Below are positions 9,476-17,506 of a stretch of 64,000 nt of DNA, one piece after another. How positions within the stretch are numbered: position 1 is the stretch's first letter; the number at the start of each line of letters is the position of its first letter. The notes below the pieces were generated by a model. The model was not told where the DNA came from, did no database searches, and saw only the letters and a program-made list of their open reading frames with translations. The stretch covers positions 91,058 through 155,057 of the forward strand of contig NZ_VXKE01000006.1 in the NCBI RefSeq assembly GCF_008693005.1, read 5' to 3'. The translations under genes and the position numbers were made by a program. The DNA comes from Helicobacter canis. Lineage in GTDB: Bacteria > Campylobacterota > Campylobacteria > Campylobacterales > Helicobacteraceae.

Positions 9476-10077
9476 ATGCCTAGAATCTACACGCATTTTC
9501 TACAAGCCTTTGGAGTCTTGCTTTTAGCTTTGCTTTTCTTAAGCCCTGCGCACGCGCGTGGGGAGTTTGAGAAAGTAGGCGATGTGCTCACACTTGCACC
9601 TGTTGGCGTGCTTATCGTAAGCCTTGGTATGCAAGATTATGAGGGAGCTGCCCAGCTTGTGGCAGGCTCGCTTGTTACCCAAGGGGTGATAGAAGTGGTC
9701 AAAAAGAGTTTTCAATTCGCGCACGATAGGGGGGGGCTTCATTAGATTTTGCCAAACGCCCCTGCTGTGATGATTGGAAAGGTATGCCAAGCGGGCACGC
9801 GGGTGGGAGCTTTAGTGCGGCTGGGTTTGTGTATTACCGCTATGGGTGGAAGCCATCATTGCCACTTATTGGGCTTGGGATCATCACTGATGCTTCAAGG
9901 GTTGTCGCTAGGAAGCATACTATCTGGCAGGTGCTTGCTGGAAGTGCGATCGCGTGGGGAGTGGCGTGGATCTTTACCACACCCTATAAGCCTAGAAAAG
10001 TCCTAATCACCCCAGAGATAGGCACAGATATAGCAGGCAAAGGCACTTATGGACTAAAACTTAGCTACTCGTGGTAG
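9476..10077 (+). CDS. PAP2-family phosphatase, disrupted at a poly-G tract (out of frame here)
   Basis: Two frames (9476-9745 and 9784-10077) make one type 2 phosphatidic-acid phosphatase of about 200 aa, possibly acting on lipid A or other lipid phosphates in the envelope. The first part has a signal peptide (MPRIYTHFLQAFGVLLLALL ending near AHAR) and the start of motif 1 (KKSFQFAHDR). The second has the rest of motif 1 (KRP), motif 2 MPSGH and motif 3 SRVVARKH, followed by TIWQ with Gln where Asp is usual. Nine G instead of eight would read DRGGASLDFAKRP and restore the protein. Its stop abuts that of the convergent glycosyltransferase gene. Confidence 0.78.
9729..9736 (+). repeat. Poly-G(8) tract, putative phase switch of the PAP2 phosphatase
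   Basis: Eight G lie within the phosphatase motif 1 region. Adding one G joins the frames. As sequenced, translation stops eight bases past the tract. Confidence 0.75.
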
Positions 10078-11334
10078 CTAGTAGTGCTTGCGCTCTAGCG
10101 TGATAGGAGTGGTCGCAAAATGCGCTTCATACACTGCTAAGGTTTGCTTGCTAGATTCTAGGATATTGGCATTTTGCGTGGGGGAGTTGTAGCTAGAATC
10201 TACTTTTATAGGTTTAGCTAGTAGCCCTATTGTGCGTAGCAGCTTTCTATATGCACGGCAGAAAAAGTCCTGCCGATAAAAGCGCAGCAAAAAGGCTAGG
10301 CTATAAATAGCAAGTTTGCTTGTTTTGGTGCGCTTAATTAGCTCTTTCAATCGCTGCTCCCCTAGCTCATAGTCATCTTGTATGCGAGGGTATTTGTGCC
10401 GCTCTTTAACAATGGTGGCTAAAACCATCGTGCTAGCTAGCTTTGATCGCCAAAAGGCTTGGGTCTTTTCATCTTGGAGCATTTTGGCATTAAGCATAGG
10501 CTCCCACATCCACATACTCACAGCAATATCCCCCAAAAGCGCGTAATCTCCCCCAAGCTCCCTGGCGCACTCGATACTATCTTTTGGCAGATCAAAAAGC
10601 TCCTTTTCTTTCTGCTTATTGACCCCGCCGCCAATGGACTTTGGCGAAGAGCCTATCCAAGTAAGTGGGATATGTGAGTGGATATAGGACTCCCCTAGGC
10701 TTGCAATCGCTGCGGCTGCAAAGCCATCAGGGCTAGCACTTTTGTAAAAAACTCCATTTTGCCTAGCTTTAATCTCTGCTATCACATCTCTATGCACCAA
10801 AGAGCCGGCATAAATTTGAGGCATAGCGAAAAACCCTTCCGCACTAAGCAGTGTGGGGATAAACTCTTTTTGCGCATTTTTGATGATAAATCTAGCTTCT
10901 GCCACATAGGCAGTTTGAATATCTTTGTAGCTTTCACTACACCCCGCCCAGAAGTAATACGCCCTAGCACCATTGACAATCCTTATGCCCCTTGCTTGAG
11001 CCTGCTCTATCAAGCGATCGCTTAGGTGGAGGAAGTAGGGCTGCACGCCATCATCACTGCCCACAATGCTTATCCACTCCCCTTGCGCTTGGGATAAGCA
11101 CCACTCATAGTGGCTACTCATCGTGCAAACTTGCGGCGGGCGCATCGCCCTCACCCTTTTATGCGTGTAATCACGCACGAACTCATACGAGCCATCGCTT
11201 GAGTAATTATCACTCACAATGACCTCATAGTCCTCCCTATCCCCTGCTTGCTCTAGCACGCTAGCTATCGCATAGGGCACGAACTCTTTGCAGTTGCGCA
11301 CGGGGATTATGATGCTGTATTTTATAGTTTGCAT
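10078..11334 (-). CDS. Family 2 glycosyltransferase (GT-A)
   Basis: A 418-aa glycosyltransferase. The N-terminal GT-A domain has YSIIIPVRN, the nucleotide-binding SDNYSSDGS and the metal-binding GSDDG (the DXD equivalent). It probably transfers a sugar in O-antigen or capsule assembly on the cytoplasmic face. The start ATG at 11334 has AAGGAG six bases upstream. The short stretch holding this ribosome site and start is duplicated on the far side of the adjoining repeat cassette (11327-11350 and 11744-11766). It is the last gene of the long minus-strand glycan locus and converges with the PAP2 gene. Confidence 0.85.
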   Translation of the reverse strand: MQTIKYSIIIPVRNCKEFVPYAIASVLEQAGDREDYEVIVSDNYSSDGSYEFVRDYTHKRVRAMRPPQVCTMSSHYEWCLSQAQGEWISIVGSDDGVQPYFLHLSDRLIEQAQARGIRIVNGARAYYFWAGCSESYKDIQTAYVAEARFIIKNAQKEFIPTLLSAEGFFAMPQIYAGSLVHRDVIAEIKARQNGVFYKSASPDGFAAAAIASLGESYIHSHIPLTWIGSSPKSIGGGVNKQKEKELFDLPKDSIECARELGGDYALLGDIAVSMWMWEPMLNAKMLQDEKTQAFWRSKLASTMVLATIVKERHKYPRIQDDYELGEQRLKELIKRTKTSKLAIYSLAFLLRFYRQDFFCRAYRKLLRTIGLLAKPIKVDSSYNSPTQNANILESSKQTLAVYEAHFATTPITLERKHY

Positions 11335-11350
11335 TTATTACTCCTTTGGT
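11327..11350 (-). repeat. Direct repeat, copy 1 (ribosome site and start of the glycosyltransferase)
   Basis: On the plus strand GTTTGCATT, then four bases, then ACTCCTTTGGT. The other copy is at 11744-11766 with three bases in the middle. Together they bracket a repeat cassette of about 395 bp and look like a long target duplication or a recombination product. Confidence 0.65.
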
Positions 11351-11751
11351 TTTGGCGTTGCATTTGAGCGATAAATCGCGGATTCTGCGGCACGGGCTTG
11401 CTCATTACCGCTTAGGTAAATCCCTTCGCCCACGTCTTGAAAACCGCAATTTCTCATCTCAACTGCTTCCGCCTGCGAGTCGTTGAAAATTGGGGTGTTG
11501 TGGGTAAAAAAACTAGAATTCTTGTTTTCACTTTCCGTTTGGCTTTCTTTCTCAAGGATTCTAGGAGTTGCGGTGGGGCTGTGGGAGCTTTGCAAACTTT
11601 GGGGAAGGTTAGCGACCTTGTCGGTCGTGCCTTTCACAAAACAAGGGACACCGCTCGCCGTAGGCGATGTTTCTTTAGTAAAGTTTGCAATACTGCCGCA
11701 TTGCTCACCCAAGACCGAATCCCAGTCCCTAGAATCCATTTTTGTTTGCAT
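11338..11751 (-). repeat. Composite repeat cassette with its own start codon, between epimerase and glycosyltransferase genes
   Basis: A 137-codon open frame starting MQTKMDSRD, composed wholly of repeat modules. It contains family C (DSVLGEQCGS, VKGTTDKVANLPQSLQSSH) and the family B/C tail GEGIYLSGNEQA, both seen again inside the ccoI-like, waaF, Gfo/Idh and RNase R genes. It carries a copy of the downstream gene's ribosome site and start and ends three bases before the glycosyltransferase ATG. I do not regard it as a functional protein gene, although it could be translated and couple the neighbouring genes. Confidence 0.75.
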
Positions 11752-11766
11752 TACTACTCCTTTGGT
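11744..11766 (-). repeat. Direct repeat, copy 2 (upstream end of the cassette)
   Basis: The partner of 11327-11350. It contains the AAGGAG and ATG used by the cassette frame, and also the natural end of the epimerase (…STPKE, stop at 11754). Confidence 0.65.
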
Positions 11767-12754
11767 GTGGAAATCACGCGCATAAGCCCAGATTCTAGGC
11801 TGATCTTTGGGGTATAGTTAGGCAGCTTGGCGATTGGCATAGAAGCACTCAAGTATGCTTGCTTGGGTGCTTGAGCTAGGCGCATTTGCCCCCCCCCCCC
11901 GTTTTTGCGGATGCGTTAGAGCAGCTTGTAGAGAAAATCTCATCAACGCTTATGGGCATTTGGATTGGCGAAATCGCGCTCTTACGCGCACCAAAATCTA
12001 GCGGCAAAGACGCATTAGCTAGGGTCTCAAACAAGCTAGCTAGGTCTCTTAGGCTTATGCGGTTTGTGGATTCTAGGGTGTAGATGGTGCTTGTATGCAG
12101 GCACTCTATGGAGTCTATGGCTAGAGCAAAGCCACTGGCAATATCATCGATATGGGTTAGATCTAGCACTTGTAGCCCATCGCTCATTGCTAGATTCTGC
12201 TTTGGGGGATTGTGTAAAAGATCGCGCCAAAGGCTTAGGATCTTGCCCCTAGTGTCCATCTCTCCATAGGTGTCATAGAGCAAGATATGCACGATTTTGC
12301 TCGGCAGAGTCGCTGCATAATGCACGCAAATATCATAAAACGCCTGCTTTGTAGCTGCATAGAGATTGAAGGGGCTATAAGTTGTGGCATTGGCAAATTG
12401 GAAGTAGGAGAGTGTGTTGATAAAAAAGCGCGCTTGCGTTTTGCCCAAAGCCTCTAAAATCTGCGCCCCTAGCGTGATATTTGCCGTGATAAGATTAGCA
12501 ATATCACTAGCCCCGCTCTGCCCACTTTGCACAAATGCTGCTAAATGCACCACACCATCAATGTGGTAGCTCGCAAAAATCGCTTCTAGCGACTCTATAC
12601 TCCCATCATAGTGCGCGATCGTGCAATATGGCGCGATGGCTTTTGTATCACTACTAGGGCGCACAAGAGCTATGATGTGGTATCGCTTATGATAGAGCTT
12701 AATAAAGTGTGAGCCGATGAAGCCGCTAGAGCCTGTTAGCAAGATGGTTTGCAT
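11754..12754 (-). CDS. NAD(P)-dependent sugar epimerase/reductase (SDR), C-terminus set by a poly-G tract
   Basis: An extended short-chain dehydrogenase with the Rossmann motif TGSSGFIGSH at the N-terminus and YAATK as the catalytic YxxxK. It resembles CDP-abequose or CDP-tyvelose-type synthases, so with rfbF/G/H nearby it is a candidate for the last step of CDP-3,6-dideoxyhexose synthesis; that is inference. As sequenced (12 G) the protein ends KTGGGGKCA at 11876. With 10 or 13 G it would continue about 40 residues (MPIAKLPNYTPKISLESGL…), a normal SDR C-terminus ending at 11754. The start ATG overlaps the stop of the upstream repeat frame (TAATG). Confidence 0.75.
11889..11900 (-). repeat. 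Poly-G(12) tract near the 3' end of the SDR gene
   Basis: Preceded by GCAAAAAC on the coding strand. Ten or 13 G would give the full SDR C-terminus; 12 gives a truncated one. Confidence 0.75.
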
Positions 12755-13177
12755 TAGCTAGCCCTTGCTAGTTTGGGCATTAGCTGCTGCTTGGTGGATT
12801 CGGCTTTGCGCGATAAATCGGCGATTGCTTCATCGACCCTGCGGTTACGCACACCAAGTGCGCGCCCTTGTGTCGCTTCGCAAAGCCCCGATTTCTCATC
12901 GCAAATCCTAGAATCCTGCGCTGGCGTTTTTAGGTTTTGTGCTTCATTCCTAGAATCTAGCCTTGCTTGCGCCTGCGAGCTGGCTACTCCAAAAGCGGAT
13001 TCTAGCTCCAATATCCTAGAATCCTGTGCGGAGTGCTTTAGAATTGTTGCGGTGCTAGAATCTACTTTTTTATCGTCATTGCGAGATTTTGCCCTAGCAA
13101 AATCGTGGCAATCCACAAATTCTGCGCTAGCAGAATTGACTACCCTAGAATCTACAAAAACTTGACTAGTAAGAAAA
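12755..13177 (-). repeat. Composite repeat cassette between glycosyltransferase and SDR genes
   Basis: It contains a family A palindrome at 13074-13116 (CGTCATTGCGAG … CGTGGCAATCCAC) and a family B module at about 12799-12920 (GATTCGGCTTTGCGCGATAA … CGATTTCTCATCGCAAATCC). On the minus strand it is open as DCHDFARAKSRND, AQDSRILELES and so on. That frame ends exactly at the SDR start. One extra C in the tract at 13184-13193 would make the upstream glycosyltransferase frame run through the whole cassette. Confidence 0.75.
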
Positions 13178-13178
13178 T

Positions 13179-14993
13179 CTAATGGGGGGGGGGCATAAAT
13201 GTTTGGGTTTTACTAGAATCTACCTCTTCACTATCGGTATTTTTGTCGTCATTGCGAGCGAATTGAAAATCCGCGTGGCAATCCATAATTTTTACGCTAG
13301 CAAAAAGGTCAGTGCTAGAATCCACTTTTTGCGTTTCTTGCTCGTTTTCAAACAAGGATTCTAGCTCTTGTGTGCCAGCTCTCCCTGTGAGAAGCGACTT
13401 TATCGCCTTGAGTGTAGCAAAGACAGCATAGCAATGCTCTCTCATATACCACTTAGCTCTCTCCTGCCAGCTAGGATGCACGCCAAAGAGCCTAAACTGC
13501 TGGCGCAAGCGCATTTGCGCATAGAGTCTAAGCAAGGGCAAATGCGCAAAATACCGACTCCACCACTCGTGATTCCCCACAAGCTGGGCGTGGGTAAGCT
13601 TGCGCGTAAAGCCCAAAAACATCTGCGGATTTTGCAGGATCATCATTAGCGCGACATTTGGATCCTTGCAGCTTGAAGCTTCATAGTGATTGCGTGTAAG
13701 CAGATCTCCACGATAGCAGAAAACTTCCCCACAAAGTGCCGCACGATTGAAAAATGTCATATCTCCACTAGGAGCTTCGCTCTCATCATAGCCACCGATT
13801 TCTATGCACTTAGCGCGATTATGTAGCATAGCCCTAGGAGGCAAATCGCAAAAGCCATCGCTAAAGCTAGCTTGCATTTGCAGCTTTTGCAAGCGCGCTT
13901 GCGTTATACACTTGCTATAAAGCCTTTGCAAAGGCGTGCGCGGATATATCTGGCTTGCATCTTCTATCGCGCCTATAAGCAGAGCTTGGGAGTAGGCAGG
14001 ATTTATAGCAAGAGTGTGCATCGTAGAGAGATAGCTAGGTAGCAGCTCATCATCACTATGGAGCAAGCATACCCACTTGCCAGAAGCTAGCTCTAAGCAG
14101 CGATTCCAATTCCCTAGACCGCCGATATTTTGGGCGTTTTGATAGTAGGTTATACGGCTAGCAAATTCTTGCAGCATAGATTCTGCGGGATAGCTTATTG
14201 GCTCAAGCGGATTTTCTACGACAATGATTTCATAAGGCTTATCAAAGTCCTGCGCTAGCGCGCTAAGGATCGCTCGGCGTAGGAGGGTTATGCGGTTGTA
14301 GGTAGGGATAGCAATAGTGAAGAGTGGCTTTTCTTGTGGCGATTCAGCTTTTAGCGAAAAATGCGGGAGCGGCGAAAAATCGCGGCGGTCACTACCGCTA
14401 AGGTAGCTCCCTTGCGATTTTCCTTGCAACCCACATTTTTCATCTAAAATCTTAGAATCGCTTGGGCTTTCCCCAGAATCCGCTTTTTGCGTTGCTTGCT
14501 CGTTTTTGTCAAAAGTGGATTCTAGGCTTCCCAAATCCTGCCGCCTAGTCGCATTTTGAGAAAACACATTTTGAGCGTTTTTGTCAAAAATCCTAGAATC
14601 CTGTGCGGACTGCTTTAGAATTGTGGCGTTGTGGGCAGAAAAACTAGAATCCACTTTTTTATCGTCATTGCGAGCGTTGTCGCTAGCCAACGCGTGGCAA
14701 TCCACACTAGAATCTACAGCTTCGGCTACACCTGCTAATGACAAAGAAAAGCTAGAATCTAAACTTTGCCTAAAAACACATAGCGATTCTACTTCCGCAT
14801 TTAGGGCGAAATTATCCCTAGGGTAGATGAAGCTTGTAGGGTCAAAGCTAGGGTCTAAATACTGCTTGCATCGCCGCTCTACTTCAGCGATAATGGCGTA
14901 TTGATCGGCTTTGGTGTAGGTGGTTTGGAGGTTATCGCCCACACCATAAAAAATTGTCGTGCTAGACGATTGTGCTTTTTGGGTTTTAGGCAT
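13179..14993 (-). CDS. Family 2 glycosyltransferase with repeat insertions in the N-terminal part and at the C-terminus
   Basis: The real enzyme is visible as an N-terminal part (residues 1-68) and a GT-A core starting FTIAIPTYNRITLLRRA. The core has VVENPLE, NIGGLGNWNRC and LLHSDDE. Residues about 68-221 and from about 539 to the end are translated repeat modules (DSRIF, SARNDDK, GSYLSGSDRR), which take the protein to 604 aa against a likely 390. The ATG at 14993 with AGGGAG at 7 nt is preferred to an upstream GTG. The ATG overlaps the rfbH stop (ATGCCTAA). The frame ends MPPPH at a C tract. Confidence 0.78.
   Translation of the reverse strand: MPKTQKAQSSSTTIFYGVGDNLQTTYTKADQYAIIAEVERRCKQYLDPSFDPTSFIYPRDNFALNAEVESLCVFRQSLDSSFSLSLAGVAEAVDSSVDCHALASDNARNDDKKVDSSFSAHNATILKQSAQDSRIFDKNAQNVFSQNATRRQDLGSLESTFDKNEQATQKADSGESPSDSKILDEKCGLQGKSQGSYLSGSDRRDFSPLPHFSLKAESPQEKPLFTIAIPTYNRITLLRRAILSALAQDFDKPYEIIVVENPLEPISYPAESMLQEFASRITYYQNAQNIGGLGNWNRCLELASGKWVCLLHSDDELLPSYLSTMHTLAINPAYSQALLIGAIEDASQIYPRTPLQRLYSKCITQARLQKLQMQASFSDGFCDLPPRAMLHNRAKCIEIGGYDESEAPSGDMTFFNRAALCGEVFCYRGDLLTRNHYEASSCKDPNVALMMILQNPQMFLGFTRKLTHAQLVGNHEWWSRYFAHLPLLRLYAQMRLRQQFRLFGVHPSWQERAKWYMREHCYAVFATLKAIKSLLTGRAGTQELESLFENEQETQKVDSSTDLFASVKIMDCHADFQFARNDDKNTDSEEVDSSKTQTFMPPPH
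13184..13193 (-). repeat. Homopolymer (10 C on the coding strand) at the end of the glycosyltransferase frame
   Basis: The glycosyltransferase ends MPPPH at this tract. With 11 C the frame would continue through the next cassette to 12754, adding about 145 residues and ending on the start of the SDR gene. Unlike the other glycan tracts, it is C rather than G on the coding strand. Confidence 0.6.
13190..13375 (-). repeat. Repeat module forming the C-terminal tail of the glycosyltransferase
   Basis: It includes a family A palindrome at 13247-13286 with loop GAATTGAAAATCCG, read as MDCHADFQFARNDDK. The end shows several GATTCT/AGAATC words. Confidence 0.7.
14330..14790 (-). repeat. Composite repeat cassette inside the glycosyltransferase
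   Basis: About 460 bp, stop-free in the gene frame. It holds a family B-like module (14345-14460) with GCTAAGGTAGCTCCCTTG, and a family A palindrome at 14663-14705. It separates the N-terminal part from the GT-A domain. Confidence 0.75.
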
Positions 14994-16296
14994 TGCAAAA
15001 CTCCCTAATCTCACGCGCGATATACTCTATCTGCGCTTGCTCTAGCCCCGGATACACCCCCACCCAAAAGCCCCTTTCCATCATCGCATTTGTGCGCGCT
15101 AGATCGCCTACCACGCGATAGTCTCTGCCATTTTCTAAATGTGTGAAGCAAGGGTGCTTAGTGATATTGCCTGCAAAAAGTGCGCGCGTTTGGATACCTT
15201 TAGATTCTAGGTGCTGCACAAGATCTGCACGCCGCTTTGCACTATCTACCACCATCAAGCAGCCAAACCAGCTTGGGCTAGCCTCATCTCTAGCACTAAT
15301 GATACTAAGCCCCCTTACTCCTTGCAAAAGCTCGCATAATCGCGCGTGATTCTCGCGCCTTTTTTCACCAAAGGATTCTAGCTTCTCTAGCTGCGCTACG
15401 CCAATGGCTGCTTGCAAGTCCGTGGCTTTGAGATTGAAGCCAAAATGACTATACACATACTTATGATCATAGCCATAAGGCAGTGCGCCACACTGCTTAG
15501 AGAATCTCGCTCCACAAGTATTATCCACTCCGCTTTCACAGAAGCACTCCCGCCCCCAATCGCGCATTGATAGCAGGATCTTTTTTAGCAGTGGATCGCT
15601 TGTATAGACCGCACCACCCTCACCTGTGGTTAGATGATGTGGGGGGTAGAATGAGCTTGTGCCAATATCGCCAAATGTGCCTGTCTTGCGCCCTTGGTAG
15701 AGCGAGCCAAGTGCATCGCAGTTATCTTCAACAAGCCAGAGATTATGCCTAGTGCAAAAGTCTTTCACACTTGCTATATCAAAGGGGCTGCCCAAAGTGT
15801 GGGCGATCATCACCGCCTTTGTTTTAGGGCTTAGGGCAGGCTCTAGTGCGCGGACATCGATATTCGCACGCTCATCAATATCCACAAACACCGGCACCGC
15901 GCCATACTGCACAATAGGCGCGATAGTCGTGGGGAAGCCTGCGGCAAGGGTTATGATCTCATCGCCCCTTTTGACCTGCCGCTCGCCCAAAAGCGGAGAA
16001 GTTAGGGCGAAAAACGCCAGCAGATTTGCACTAGAGCCAGAATTTACCATTAGCGCGTATTTCACGCCAAGATACTTTGCTAAACTCTGCTCAAATTTCT
16101 TTGTCCATTTTCCGCTTGTGAGCCAAAACTCTAGCACCGCTTCTGTGGCGTTTATCATCTCGCGCTCATCAAACACCCTGCCAGCATAATTGATCCTAGA
16201 AGCTCCGGGGACAAACCCCTGCCCCGAAGCGTGCGCTAGGGCATAATACTCGCGCACTTTTTCTATGATTTCTTTATGTAGCTGCTCTTTAGTCAT
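14986..16296 (-). CDS. rfbH: CDP-4-keto-6-deoxy-D-glucose 3-dehydrase (E1, RfbH/DdhC)
   Basis: A PMP- and [2Fe-2S]-dependent dehydrase that removes the 3-hydroxyl of CDP-4-keto-6-deoxyglucose, the committed step to 3,6-dideoxyhexoses. It has the DegT/DnrJ fold with His replacing the usual PLP lysine (SFYPPHHLTTGEGG, about residue 219). The E1-specific cysteine cluster is CFCESGVDNTCG. GYDHKYVYSHFGFNLKATD is also family-typical. The 436-aa length is normal. Its reductase partner (RfbI/E3) is not in the window. AGGA precedes the ATG; the stop overlaps the next glycosyltransferase start. Confidence 0.93.
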   Translation of the reverse strand: MTKEQLHKEIIEKVREYYALAHASGQGFVPGASRINYAGRVFDEREMINATEAVLEFWLTSGKWTKKFEQSLAKYLGVKYALMVNSGSSANLLAFFALTSPLLGERQVKRGDEIITLAAGFPTTIAPIVQYGAVPVFVDIDERANIDVRALEPALSPKTKAVMIAHTLGSPFDIASVKDFCTRHNLWLVEDNCDALGSLYQGRKTGTFGDIGTSSFYPPHHLTTGEGGAVYTSDPLLKKILLSMRDWGRECFCESGVDNTCGARFSKQCGALPYGYDHKYVYSHFGFNLKATDLQAAIGVAQLEKLESFGEKRRENHARLCELLQGVRGLSIISARDEASPSWFGCLMVVDSAKRRADLVQHLESKGIQTRALFAGNITKHPCFTHLENGRDYRVVGDLARTNAMMERGFWVGVYPGLEQAQIEYIAREIREFCNA

Positions 16297-16532
16297 TTTC
16301 TATCCTAGTCGCTCTTTATGCTTTGCTCTGCTTGCATTCTAAAAGCGCGTATTTTAGCATATTTGGCTTTATTTTATACATTGATAGCAAGCCTGCTTGC
16401 GATTCAGCTTTGCGCGATAAATCGTGGATTGCTTCACGCGTGCTGCAGTTACATACGCCAAGTATGCGCCCTTGCACGCGCTCGCAAAGCCCCGATTTCT
16501 CATCGCAAATCTTAGAATCGCTTGGGCTTTCC
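16297..16532 (-). repeat. Intergenic repeat module (family B, about 120 bp) between the FkbM and rfbH genes
   Basis: The 16400-16520 segment closely matches 12799-12920, 25045-25170 and 29659-29770: GATTCAGCTTTGCGCGATAA, GTTACATACGCCAAGTATGC, CCCCGATTTCTCATCGCAAA. It begins and ends in GATTC/AGAATC. The FkbM gene upstream stops at the module's edge (…SLESIF). Nothing else is seen in this gap apart from the rfbH ribosome site. Confidence 0.75.
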
Positions 16533-17506
16533 CTAGAAAATGGATTCTAGGCTAAAGTGATCGATATAGGCTTTGTGCTTCTCCTTGTGGAGAAAGAAAA
16601 AGTTTGTCTCTTGTGTTTGATCTGTCATTGTTTCTAAGCGCGTAAGCCTTAAAGCACTATCCCGCTCGCAAGCATAATAGCACTCATAGCCTAGCCCCTC
16701 CAACATCTCAATAATCTCATTAGGGTGATAGTCATACTTTGCCGCCCATTTTCTAAGCATTTCTACAAAAAGTATCGGCTTATACTTCTCTATGCTTTTT
16801 AGTCCCCCTCTAAGCGCGAAAATCTCCGCCCCCTCCACATCAAGCTTGATAAAATCTATGCACTCCACACCCTGTGCTTTGACATACTCATCAAGCTGCT
16901 CTACCTTACATACGATCTTTTCATTTTCCTTTTCTTCGTGCATAATCGCAGCAGAAGCATTGCCGAAATCCTGCTTATAGACATAGAATGTCAGCTCCCC
17001 ACTCTTGTCAAACAGCCCAAAGTTGTTGATACGCACGCGATCTTGCACGCCGTTGTAGTAGGCATTGGCGATAAACTGCCTATAAGTGCTCTCTATTGGC
17101 TCAAAGGCGTGGATCGTGGCATTTCTCCCCTTGGCTAGGGCTATGGAGTAATACCCGATATTCCCGCCAATGTCAAACACAAGCGCGCCATCTTCTACAA
17201 GCTCAAATATCATCGCACTATCTAGTCTCTCATAGTGCCTGAAGTTTAAAATCTCTAGCGGGGTCATTCGCTCGCAGTCTTTTTGTAGCAGCAAGGTTAC
17301 CCCCCCCCCCCGTTGTTTATGGTGGGCAGACTTGCGCGCACTTTCACGCAATTAGGCGTAATGCTGATTTCTTCTATATCACATCTAGTGATAAACTCCG
17401 CATACTCAAAAAGCCTGCTATGGAGCTCATACATCTGCGTGATATACTCTGGCTTTGGTAGTTTGCCTGATAAAAAGGCGGATTCTAGGGTTTGAAGTGT
17501 TTTCAT
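16533..17506 (-). CDS. FkbM-family methyltransferase, disrupted at a poly-G tract (out of frame here)
   Basis: The first frame (17297-17506) begins MKTLQTLESAFLSGKLPK and ends TINNGGGG. The second (16533-17351) carries the SAM-binding LVFDIGGNIGYYSIALAKG, HAFEPIESTYR and FIKLDVEGAEIFALRGG of the FkbM family. Both join at 10 or 13 G; the 12 seen leave it off. The product would be about 320 aa, a probable sugar O-methyltransferase of the glycan locus. The start overlaps the SDR stop (ATGA). The C-terminus (SLESIF) lies in the edge of a repeat module. Confidence 0.8.
17300..17311 (-). repeat. Poly-G(12) tract, phase switch of the FkbM methyltransferase
   Basis: Flanked by AACAACG on the left and TAACCTTG on the right, the same flanks as the tract at 19250-19261. 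Ten or 13 G restore the frame. Confidence 0.8.

Noticed and set aside
12754..13116. A 120-codon open frame beginning MDCHDFARAKSRND
   Set aside because: Every segment is a repeat module found elsewhere; no domain of its own. Listed as repeat.
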